A DNA stretch of 64,000 bases from Ideonella dechloratans (lineage in GTDB: Bacteria > Pseudomonadota > Gammaproteobacteria > Burkholderiales > Burkholderiaceae_C). Positions within the stretch are counted from its first letter, which is position 1, and the number at the start of each line of letters is the position of its first letter. The notes under the pieces were generated by a model. The model did not search any database, was not told the origin of the DNA, and saw nothing but the letters and a program-made list of their open reading frames with translations. The position numbers and the translations under genes are program-made. This document shows positions 9,001-16,184 of the stretch, one piece after another. The stretch is taken from NCBI RefSeq assembly GCF_021049305.1, contig NZ_CP088081.1:744001-808000 (forward strand), written 5' to 3'.

Positions 9001-10099
9001 GCCACTGCAGGGCCGGCGCGCCGAAGTCGGCCCACAGCCGGCTGAAGAACTCGCCGATGGGACGCAGGAATTCGCTGAGCTTGTCCCAGGCCACGCCCAC
9101 CGCCTCGGTGACGAAGGTCTTGAGCTCGCCGATGGCGGCCATCAGCGGCTCGCAGCGCCCGGCCACCAGCGCTGCGGCAATGCCGGCGGCCCGCCGCACC
9201 AGGCCATCGAACAGGGTGATCAGCTGGCGCGGGCCCTCGAAGGGCACCAGGGCCCGCAAGCCGCCGATGAAACCGTCCCAGGCTCGCGCCACCTGGCGGC
9301 CCAGCCAGTTCAGCAGGCCCTCGTCGACGATGGCGCGCACCGTGCGCGCGAACTCGGGCGAGATGCTCTCCAGCAAGCGCCAGCCCAGCTCCCGCACCTG
9401 GTCGATGGCCCAGTCGGCGATGTCGCCCAGGGTGTCGGACACGCTGTCGTAGAGGTCGCCCCAGAAGCCGCCGCGCACGGTGGTCGGCGCGTGCGCCGCG
9501 GTGCCGGACGGGGCCTCGCCCGCGCCGCGCAGCTGCGCCACATGGGCCAGCTCATGGGCCAGCAGAAAGCGGCCGGCCGGCTCGCCCGGCTGGAAGCGGC
9601 CGGCATCAAAGGCGATGTGCTCGCCCAGCGCGAAGGCGTGCGCGCCCAGGGCCTGGTTGAGCCGCGCGGCGCGGGCGCCGGTGTGCAGGCGCACGCCCGA
9701 CAGGTCCATGCCGAAACGGGCTTCCATCTCGGCGCGCAGCGGCGGCGGCAAGGGCTCGCCACCGGCCTGCAAGGTGTGGAGCTCGCGCTCCAGGGCCTCG
9801 GGCAGAGCGGCGTCCTCGTCCGGCGCGGGCGCGTCGGCTGCGTGTGGGGTGGGCTGGGTGGAAGGCGCCGTGGGCCGCGGGCCGTGGCCCAGCACCTGGC
9901 GCAGCGCCGCCCGCTGGGCCAGGGCATCGCCCGCGGGCAGGGCCACCGGCCCGGCCAGTCCCAGGGCGCGCGCGGCCATGCGGTCGGCCTGGTGCTCGGC
10001 CTCGTCCTGCGCGTGGCCCAGGCGCAGCTTGGGCCGCAGCGCCGCCAGGGCCGGCGCGCGTGCGGCGGACACCGGGGGCAGGCGGGCCAGCGTCTGCAT
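6071..10099 (-). CDS. Giant eCIS-associated DUF4157 protein with nuclease-like C-terminus (candidate effector)
   Basis: 1,342 residues, promoter-distal gene of the eCIS cluster, 10 bp after the preceding DUF4157 gene. Residues about 115-190 form the DUF4157 'eCIS core domain', including DLSGVRLHT and the zincin-like HELAH (182-186). Residues about 230-950 are a long series of Trp-rich amphipathic and hydrophobic helices without recognisable domains. The C-terminal region has LGHLLNHHLGG and NLVPLSQGANNR (about 1182-1210), a spacing like the GH(L)...N motif of DNA/RNA non-specific or bacterial polymorphic-toxin nucleases. Known: DUF4157 proteins are typical of eCIS loci and often carry toxins. 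Inferred: this is a cargo protein. It could alternatively be a tape-measure-like component, since no other is present. No immunity gene is adjacent. Confidence 0.75.
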   Translation of the reverse strand: MQTLARLPPVSAARAPALAALRPKLRLGHAQDEAEHQADRMAARALGLAGPVALPAGDALAQRAALRQVLGHGPRPTAPSTQPTPHAADAPAPDEDAALPEALERELHTLQAGGEPLPPPLRAEMEARFGMDLSGVRLHTGARAARLNQALGAHAFALGEHIAFDAGRFQPGEPAGRFLLAHELAHVAQLRGAGEAPSGTAAHAPTTVRGGFWGDLYDSVSDTLGDIADWAIDQVRELGWRLLESISPEFARTVRAIVDEGLLNWLGRQVARAWDGFIGGLRALVPFEGPRQLITLFDGLVRRAAGIAAALVAGRCEPLMAAIGELKTFVTEAVGVAWDKLSEFLRPIGEFFSRLWADFGAPALQWLQNFGGAVWEGIQDLGRRLWDWIRPVREAAARVWNWFSELLFGPATGDETTGSSGGVVGWLSAKAGEAWDWVRERTRPVWQPVAALAERVAALIPPAFVRQMGERAQQLAGGLDSAAAGMEGGDGVPAARQSLASVLPGIQTVLTALRGLIQGAGAWLGERIAGVAALISGLVGRLQASDWLSWLASAFGWLTESLDTLLAWAREQVAALFDGLLRGFDALAPFVALVLETVRKLISVAGDLMQLPLLILGGLWRRVPACIREPIERFIQEQVLARIPVFGQFFSDPALWPRVQATALGILRRIFVDGDLAGAAWAFFQAVLRVLGLPAQLVVQVLAKAARAIGDILTNPIGFLLNLLRAAKAGFLLFFSNIGTHLLGGVTGWLFGQLQEAGIRPPADFSLRSILGFVLEVLGLTVENIFRRLAERVGPEVVARLRRMLDLATGVWRFVSVLATEGVAGLWRELQERLSGLWDQVLQGVSGWITEVVIARAQRWLTALLDPTGIMAVVNSLVALYNAIESFFQYLREMLEIVSRVLDGVLDIARGSIDTAAGFLENALGRAMPVAIGFLAHQLGLDGLGRRIAEMLGRVQTRVNAAIDWLIERALRAGRAVLDLARRGANAVRGAVGRLRDWWRARQAFRSADGQEHHVFIRGSGRGAQLMVASEEMSYARFIARLSERASHASDADRALATRLAGELDAAIQAAASAPVGATSAAAPAGGAAQAAVDHAAVIDAKLAELAQVTARLMPAGDGAASTLPVYGSTNAAGYGSSATVLRLTRRRSFQGSGPDRGLHTEAYTRLNQRRYRLGSSGSYYVLGHLLNHHLGGPGTTWQNLVPLSQGANNRRDDSMLHGFEKQVKDTVEAGSAVNFVVTARYAMPGRAAEAQTALQRARAASNDADRRHWLAVREVVQEEARVPSEVTLGAHTLRPDGQRDQRVGTETPVANVPPADQQIDQYEVQPRPGLLEAHRDELTSR

Positions 10100-10109
10100 G
10101 GGGCCCCGC

Positions 10110-11549
10110 TCAGGGCTTGGGTGCGGGGCCGGGTGCGGGGGCAGGCGACGGTGCCGGGGCCGCGGGCGGCACAGGCGCCGAGGCGTGTGCCGGTGCCGCG
10201 CTGGCCGCGCCTCCCGCAGTGTTCTGCTGCCGCCAGGCGATCAGCTCCTCGATCGTCATGCGCCGGCCCTTCTTGTCCAGCGCATAGGTCTCGGCCGCCA
10301 CCCGCTCGCGCTGGAAGTGGCGGAAGACCTTGACGATGCGGTAGCCCTCGCGGCTGCCGAACACCACCCGCCAGGTGCCCGGCGGGTTCTCCTCCGAGTA
10401 GCGGTAGGTGATGGTGCTGTCGCCGATCTCGTCGCGCAGCACCCGGGTCTCGGCCTGGTAGGCCCGCCCGTGGGCCCGCTCGTACTCGGCCAGGGTGAAG
10501 GTGGACGAGCCGATGCGGGCGGCGTAGTTCCGGGTCTCGGCCCGCTCGGTCAGGATGTGGACCATCTGGGTCTTGAAGCCCAGGGCATCCGAGGCCAGCA
10601 GGTCGTCCAGGTCCACATAGGCCCGGGTCCAGGTGTCGTGCACCACCGGCTGGAAGCCGCTGCCGGGGTTGTCCTCGGTGCGGCCGGCCGAGGTGATCAG
10701 GCGCATCGGCAGCACCGCTTCCAGCCCGATCAGGGCCTGCATCTGGCGGTCGAATTCGTTGAGGTGGCTCTCGTCCAGCACCTCGCAGCGCAGCACGCGG
10801 CCGTCCAGCGTGTAGTGCAGGGCCCGTGTCAGGCTGTTGAGCCGGTCCACCAGCTCGCCGGCCCGGGCGAAGGCCGAGGCCTCGCCGCGGCCCGGAGGGC
10901 GCAGCTCGATGACACGGCGCAGCGTCTCACCCGCCCCGTGACCCTGCTGCAGCACATGGGTCAGTTCGTGGGCCAGCAGGCGGCGCCCTTCCGGCGTGCC
11001 GGGGCGGTACTGGCCGGCCCCGAAGACCAGGTCCTGGCCCACCGCGAAGGCCCGGGCCGACAGGCTGCCGGCCAGCCGGGCGGCCGGGGTGTCGGTGTGC
11101 AGGCGCACCTGCGAGAGGTCCGCCCCCAGCCGGGGCTCGAAGAAGCGGCGCTCGCCCGCGGGCAGTGGCTGGCCCTGGCCGCGCAGGCCGTGGATGGCCT
11201 GGGCCTGGGCGCCGGCCAGCGTGGTGGTGGCCGCAGGGGATGTCCTTGGCGTCTCGCGCCGCCGCAGGGTCTCGTCATGGGCCTCCTCGGCGCAGGCCGC
11301 GCACTGGCGGCGCACCGTGGTTTGCGGGCCGGAGCCTGGGGCCATCACCTGGCGGGCCACGGCCTCGGCCTCGCGCTCGTGGGCGTCGTCCGGGCTGCCC
11401 AGGGTCAGCTGCGGCCGCACCGGGCGGCCCAGGGCTTCCTGCAGGGCGGCGCGCTGGTCCGGCGCCGGAGGCGCGAGGCCGCTGCTGCGGGCGGGGCGAC
11501 CCGTGGGCCGGCCCCGTGCCGGACGACGCTGCCACTGGAACTGGCTCAT
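10110..11549 (-). CDS. eCIS-associated DUF4157 protein (second, 479 aa)
   Basis: A second DUF4157 protein. A basic disordered N-terminus (residues 1-30) and a CAAC motif (83-86) lead into the core domain at about 130-200, with DLSQVRLHT and the zincin-like HELTH (194-198). Residues 210-430 form a separate domain that I do not recognise; it has MVHILTERAETRNYA and a Glu/Arg-rich segment. The last 45 residues are an Ala/Pro tail. It is directly between the DUF6519 gene and the giant DUF4157 gene in the same transcript. Its place at the promoter-distal end suggests cargo or a loading partner. Whether the HExxH is catalytic cannot be judged from the sequence. Confidence 0.75.
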   Translation of the reverse strand: MSQFQWQRRPARGRPTGRPARSSGLAPPAPDQRAALQEALGRPVRPQLTLGSPDDAHEREAEAVARQVMAPGSGPQTTVRRQCAACAEEAHDETLRRRETPRTSPAATTTLAGAQAQAIHGLRGQGQPLPAGERRFFEPRLGADLSQVRLHTDTPAARLAGSLSARAFAVGQDLVFGAGQYRPGTPEGRRLLAHELTHVLQQGHGAGETLRRVIELRPPGRGEASAFARAGELVDRLNSLTRALHYTLDGRVLRCEVLDESHLNEFDRQMQALIGLEAVLPMRLITSAGRTEDNPGSGFQPVVHDTWTRAYVDLDDLLASDALGFKTQMVHILTERAETRNYAARIGSSTFTLAEYERAHGRAYQAETRVLRDEIGDSTITYRYSEENPPGTWRVVFGSREGYRIVKVFRHFQRERVAAETYALDKKGRRMTIEELIAWRQQNTAGGAASAAPAHASAPVPPAAPAPSPAPAPGPAPKP

Positions 11550-11571
11550 GGGGAACCTCCGGGTCAGGGCC

Positions 11572-14490
11572 TCACTGCGGCGGTCGCAGCTCGATCAGCA
11601 CGTTCAGGCCGCTTTGCATGCCGCCGGCCGTGCAGGGGATGTGGGTGTTGTCGGTGTAGCCCTCCAGCACATTGCCGGTGAAGGTGGCGCGGTCGCACAG
11701 GGCCACGCCGGGGCGCAGGTTGTCGAAGGCGTCGAAGTCCCAGGTGTTGCCCTGGCCGATCCAGCCGCCGGCGGTGAAGACGCTGCCGGGCCACTCGAAG
11801 CGGTTCTGGTCCAACAGCAGCCGGCCCAGGCCGGGCACGCTGGCCTGGAGCGTGCCGCTGCTGCCGTCCACCGCCTTGGGGGGCTGGGCGCTGCGCACGC
11901 CGCTGAGACTGACGTCCGCGATCCGCAGGGTGGCGCCGCCGGGCGTCACCACCGGGCTGACCTGGACCGCATGCAGGGTGGGGGGGGTGGTGGGCGACCC
12001 TTCCTTCAGCCCGTTGAGCATCAGCAGCCAACCCTGCAGCCGGCTGTGGCCGATGTCGCCGCCCACCTGCGTGTCGGCCAGGGCCAGCACGTGGTCCGGC
12101 TGGCCGGCGGCCACCAGGCGGGCCAGCCCGTCCAGGGCGGTCTGGATCTGCTCGGCCGAGGCGGTGCCGCCACTGCCCAGGAACTGCGGCAGCTGGCTCA
12201 GGCGGGCCACCTGCGGCTGACCCTGGGCCAGGTAGCGCACCCGCGGGATCAGCGGTGCCTTGGGGAGGGCCGCCGACCAGGCGCGCCAGCGTTCCACGCC
12301 CAGCGCCTGCCAGGCCTCCGCCAGCTGGGCCAGGCTCTTGTCCAGCGCCTCGGCCGGCGCCTGCTTCAGCAGGTTCTCCACATGCCTCTGCAAGGTCTTG
12401 AGGAAGTCCTTGTCGGCGGCCGTGGCCCCACCGGGCTTCCAGCCGAACTTCAGGTCGGGGGCCACCCAGGCGGTCCAGTCGCTGGACTGCCAGTGCAGGG
12501 TGGCCGTCTGGCCCTCGGGCGAGGCCACCTGCACCAGGGCCGGCCCGCCGGGCTGTTCGGCCTCGCGCAGGCCGGTGCAATCGCGTACCGTCACGGTGGC
12601 GCCCTGCAGGCCCAGCTGGGCCGCGGGCTGCTTGAAGGTCCAGCCCAGGTCCTCCAGCACGATGGCCCCGGCCTGCAGCCGCAGCCGCTGGGCCCCGACG
12701 ATGATCTGGCTGGCCGCGGCGCTCTCGCCGCTCAGGCGCAGGCTGGTGAGACTGGTGAGGCTCAGGTCCTCGGGGATCTCGTAAGTGCCGGCGCAGAGCT
12801 TGAGCCACAGGTTGCCCTTCTTGTCCTCGGCGGCCTGCTTCAGGCGCTTCATCAGCTGATCGCTGTCGCGCACGACGACCTCGCAGCCGCCGCTGTGCAG
12901 GCACAGGGCCTTGAGCGCGTCCTGCACCGTCACCACCGAGTCGGCCTTCAGGTCGCTGCACAGCGCGGCGTCGCTCTTGTCCAGCGGCACATCGTTGGCG
13001 CGCAGGCCGCACAGCAGGGCGTCCAGCACCACGTCCACCGTGCTGGGGCTGTTGGCCAGGCCCAGCAGGCTGCGCACGCTGGGCTCCACCGCGCAGGCCG
13101 GCGGCGTGTAGTGCACGTTCTGCGCGCCCAGATTGCACAGGGCGTCCAGGGCCTGCTGCACGTTCTGGGCGCCGTGGAACAGGGGGTTGCACTGCTCGGT
13201 GAAGCCCACGTCGGCGGCGCGCAGGTCGCTCAGCGGCGGGAAGGCCAGGCGCCGGCGTTCGGCGTCGGTGGGGGGCTGCAGGCTGCCGTCGTCCAGCAGG
13301 GTGCCCAGGCGCAGGAAGTGGTGGCGCACGCCCTGCGGCGGGGCCTGGTTGAGCACCACGTCGCCGCTGGCCTGCACCGCCTCGCGGATGGTGGCCAGCC
13401 AGTGGTCGCCAGGCACGAACTGGCGGCTCTTGACGCTCAGGCGCAGGGCCAGGTTCTCGAGGTTGACCAGCAGGTCGTTGCCGGCCACCCAGCAGCTGCC
13501 GTGGGCCGGGTCGCCGGCCGCTGCGGTGGCCAGGGTCACGCCGCGGTCGCGGCCCTTGACCAGGGCGCCGGTGTCGGTGCGGAAGACGCCGTAGCCGTCC
13601 CACTGGCGGGCGAAGGCCTTCGGTTCGTCGGCGCCGGTGGGCACGTTCCAGGCCTCGTGGATCAGCCCGCGCGGCTTGGGCGTGGAGCCGTTCAGGTGCA
13701 GGCCCAGCAGGCGTTCGGTGTCGGCGTCGAAGTACTCCCACACCCAGTCGCCCTGGTCGAAGCCGGGCGGCGGCGTGGCGCTGGCGCAGGCCTCGGCGCC
13801 GTTGTCGCGCGACCACTTCAGCGTCACCGTCTTGGCGGCGGGGTCCACGTCGTGCACCTCGACGCGGAACAGGTAGTTGCCCAGGCGCTCGTTCACCGCC
13901 ACCTGGGCGGCGCAGGGGTTGCAGGGGTCGCTGCCGCTGTCGATCTTGCGCAGGGTCAGCGTGGCCAGGCCGTTGCCGATCGGCGGGTTGACGGCCGGGT
14001 CCAGCGGATCCAGGGTGTTGGCGCACCATTTCACCTGCAGCAGGGTCTGGCTGCGGGTGGCGGTGTCGGCGCCGTGCAGGGCCGGGTCCATCAACTCGGG
14101 CCGCTCCAGCGCGGTGACCGGGCGGTCCCACACATCGGCATAGAGCACCAGCTTCTTGCCCGGGTAGGCGCCGGCCCAGGGGTAGTCGGGCTGGGCCGTC
14201 AGGGCGGTCAGGGCGCTGCCGGGGAAGCGGGCCGGCACGCCGTCCACATAGAGCACGCCGGGCTGCACCTTGACCTTGCCGCCGTCGCCCGCGTCGGCCA
14301 CCAGGGCCAGGCCGCCGCTGCGCGGGGCGCCGCTGGCGATGGCGTCGCGCAGGGCCTCGGCCAGCCGGCTCTTCTGCAGGTCGCTGAGCTCGTTCCAGTC
14401 GGCGTCCAGGATCATCCGGCCCTGTTGCAGGTAGAGGCCGGAGTAGCGCTGCTCCGGGGCGAAGCTGTCTCGGGAGATCTGGGTGGTCAT
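11572..14490 (-). CDS. DUF6519 phage-tail/eCIS protein
   Basis: 972 residues. The N-terminus SRDSFAPEQRYSGLYLQQGR followed by DADWNEL is the signature of the DUF6519 family, found in tail-like particle clusters. The first ~300 residues fit that domain. Residues ~420-520 contain two Cys-rich stretches (CAVEP, CGLRANDV, CLHSGGCE), and ~540-640 look like beta-helix or right-handed repeat sequence (SLTSLTSLRLSGES, a C-terminal pectate-lyase-like style). I start at the ATG 14490 because the family motif begins a few codons in; the open frame extends much further upstream but overlaps the preceding gene. It could be a peripheral baseplate or fibre-like component (inference). Confidence 0.75.
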   Translation of the reverse strand: MTTQISRDSFAPEQRYSGLYLQQGRMILDADWNELSDLQKSRLAEALRDAIASGAPRSGGLALVADAGDGGKVKVQPGVLYVDGVPARFPGSALTALTAQPDYPWAGAYPGKKLVLYADVWDRPVTALERPELMDPALHGADTATRSQTLLQVKWCANTLDPLDPAVNPPIGNGLATLTLRKIDSGSDPCNPCAAQVAVNERLGNYLFRVEVHDVDPAAKTVTLKWSRDNGAEACASATPPPGFDQGDWVWEYFDADTERLLGLHLNGSTPKPRGLIHEAWNVPTGADEPKAFARQWDGYGVFRTDTGALVKGRDRGVTLATAAAGDPAHGSCWVAGNDLLVNLENLALRLSVKSRQFVPGDHWLATIREAVQASGDVVLNQAPPQGVRHHFLRLGTLLDDGSLQPPTDAERRRLAFPPLSDLRAADVGFTEQCNPLFHGAQNVQQALDALCNLGAQNVHYTPPACAVEPSVRSLLGLANSPSTVDVVLDALLCGLRANDVPLDKSDAALCSDLKADSVVTVQDALKALCLHSGGCEVVVRDSDQLMKRLKQAAEDKKGNLWLKLCAGTYEIPEDLSLTSLTSLRLSGESAAASQIIVGAQRLRLQAGAIVLEDLGWTFKQPAAQLGLQGATVTVRDCTGLREAEQPGGPALVQVASPEGQTATLHWQSSDWTAWVAPDLKFGWKPGGATAADKDFLKTLQRHVENLLKQAPAEALDKSLAQLAEAWQALGVERWRAWSAALPKAPLIPRVRYLAQGQPQVARLSQLPQFLGSGGTASAEQIQTALDGLARLVAAGQPDHVLALADTQVGGDIGHSRLQGWLLMLNGLKEGSPTTPPTLHAVQVSPVVTPGGATLRIADVSLSGVRSAQPPKAVDGSSGTLQASVPGLGRLLLDQNRFEWPGSVFTAGGWIGQGNTWDFDAFDNLRPGVALCDRATFTGNVLEGYTDNTHIPCTAGGMQSGLNVLIELRPPQ

Positions 14491-14522
14491 GGTGTTGGTT
14501 CCCTGCGGTGGGGCGGCGGCGT

Positions 14523-16184
14523 TCAATGGCCCTGCGGGGGCAGGCAGGCCAGCGTGGGGTCGAGGATCAGCAGGGCCTCGGTGCCGGCGGGCAGCACCTC
14601 GGCGAGCTTGTCGAGCACGGCGCGGCGGCGCAGCACATGGCGGTCTTCGTGATACGCCCCGAGCTCGCCGCCGTCCTCCGCCCCGCCCTGGATGGCCGCG
14701 GGCGAGGCCGGGTGCAGCACGCCGCAGCCGGGCTGGCCGAAGTGGGTGTTCAGAAAGACCGGGTGGGCGGTGGTGCAGTTGGTGCGGATGGCGCACAGGG
14801 CCGAGCGCAGGCCCTGGGCCAGCCAGTTCGGATCGTTGGGCAGCTCGGGGTCCAGCGGGTCGGCGTCCAGCGGCAGGTACCAGAGCCGGCTGTGGCGCAC
14901 GCAGCCGGCTTCGGGCACGTCGTTGTCCGCCAGGTCCTTGCGCAGCGGTGGCATCAGGATGCAGTCGCTGGCGTTCAGGCGCTCGGCCAGCAGGGTGTCC
15001 AGCACGGTCACGTACTCCAGCTGCACCAGGCCGCGGGCGGCCTCCAGCTTGCGCAGCAGGCTGGCGCGGGCAGCCACCACCGGGGCCAGGCGCTCGGCGG
15101 TGCCGATGTGCAGCTGCCGGGCGGCGCAGTGGTCCAGCTCCACCGCGCCCTGGCTGACCTTGAGCTGGTTGTCCAGCCAGAGGTTCTCGAAGCGGTAGAC
15201 CGCGCGCTCGTCCAGCTGCAGCACGCCGCGCAGCTTGACGGGCACGCTGTCCAGGCCGGTCCAGACGTGGCGCACCACCGTCTCGCCGTTCCAGCGGTAG
15301 CCCTCCTCGCGGCGGTAGCGCAGCTTCTCGTGCGTGAAGCCGTCCCAGCTGGCCACCGGCGGCCAGTTCAGGCTCAGCGCATGGGCCGAGCAGTGGCCCT
15401 CGGGCGGCGGCAGGAACAGCGGCACCCGGCGCGGGTGGTAAGGGCCGATGCCCAGCTCGGCCTCGCCCGGCGGGCGGCGCAGGTCCACCGTGCGGCGTGA
15501 GACATCCTGGTAGCTGCCGGGCAGGCAGGGCACGCCGTGCCGGTGCACCTGCCACCAGCTGGCGCGCTGCCCGCCGAAGGTGCTGGTGTGGGCGGCCGGG
15601 TGGTCGGGGGCGCAGCGCAGCGCGCGCGAGCCCTGGCGCAGGTCCGGCGTGGTGGCGGGCAGGCCCGGGTGGCCGGCGCGCAGCGCGGGCGTGGCGGGTT
15701 CGGGCACGGGGGCCTCGCCATAGCTGCTCTCGGGCAGCAGGGGGCGGTCCACCCGCGGGGTCAGGGCCACGCGCTTCCAGCCTTCGTGGACCTCCACCTC
15801 GAACTGGCCCACCGCCTCGGCGATCTGCTCCACCGCCACCCGGGTGCCCTTGCGCTGGCGCCAGGCCACGGCCGAGGCCAGCTCGGCCCGGCGCCCCGCC
15901 TCGTCGGGCGACACCAGGCGCACGTCCAGCAGGTCGGCGATGTAGGGCAGCAGCCAGGGCTGGCAGTGCCGGCCATCGGCCTGGGCATCGGGGAAGGGGT
16001 CGACCCGGCGCTGGGCGATGGTGGCGCGGAAGGCATCGAGCAGGCCGCCGAAGGCGCCCAGCAGCTTGTCCAGGTCGCCCTGGCCGCTGCTGTCGGCGGT
16101 CTCGGCGTCGCGCTCGCGCCAGACGGCGGGCAGCCAGGCGCGCAGCAGCTCGGCGTAGCGGGGATCGGAGGTGGGGGTGCTCAC
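14523..16184 (-). CDS. Phage tail protein I-like baseplate component
   Basis: 553 residues. The N-terminal ~200 residues (YAELLRAWLPAVWRERD, LLPYIADLLDV, RRAELASAVAWRQRKGT) match the pattern of P2 gpI-type tail proteins, which close the baseplate and connect to fibres in contractile tails (Afp12-like in eCIS). The C-terminal ~330 residues are much longer than in phage gpI; they contain repeated Trp/Tyr/His-rich segments and may form a receptor-binding or peripheral part. The start is a GTG at 16184 overlapping the upstream stop (GTGA), which indicates translational coupling to the baseplate J-like gene. Confidence 0.75.
   Translation of the reverse strand: MSTPTSDPRYAELLRAWLPAVWRERDAETADSSGQGDLDKLLGAFGGLLDAFRATIAQRRVDPFPDAQADGRHCQPWLLPYIADLLDVRLVSPDEAGRRAELASAVAWRQRKGTRVAVEQIAEAVGQFEVEVHEGWKRVALTPRVDRPLLPESSYGEAPVPEPATPALRAGHPGLPATTPDLRQGSRALRCAPDHPAAHTSTFGGQRASWWQVHRHGVPCLPGSYQDVSRRTVDLRRPPGEAELGIGPYHPRRVPLFLPPPEGHCSAHALSLNWPPVASWDGFTHEKLRYRREEGYRWNGETVVRHVWTGLDSVPVKLRGVLQLDERAVYRFENLWLDNQLKVSQGAVELDHCAARQLHIGTAERLAPVVAARASLLRKLEAARGLVQLEYVTVLDTLLAERLNASDCILMPPLRKDLADNDVPEAGCVRHSRLWYLPLDADPLDPELPNDPNWLAQGLRSALCAIRTNCTTAHPVFLNTHFGQPGCGVLHPASPAAIQGGAEDGGELGAYHEDRHVLRRRAVLDKLAEVLPAGTEALLILDPTLACLPPQGH

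Noticed and set aside
6095..10333. Very long rightward open frames opposite the eCIS genes
   Set aside because: Gln/His/Gly/Ala-rich translations with no domain, mirror of the real leftward genes; typical of high-GC antisense frames. The same holds for 31121-34741, 4221-6377 and 10996-14652 on the + strand.
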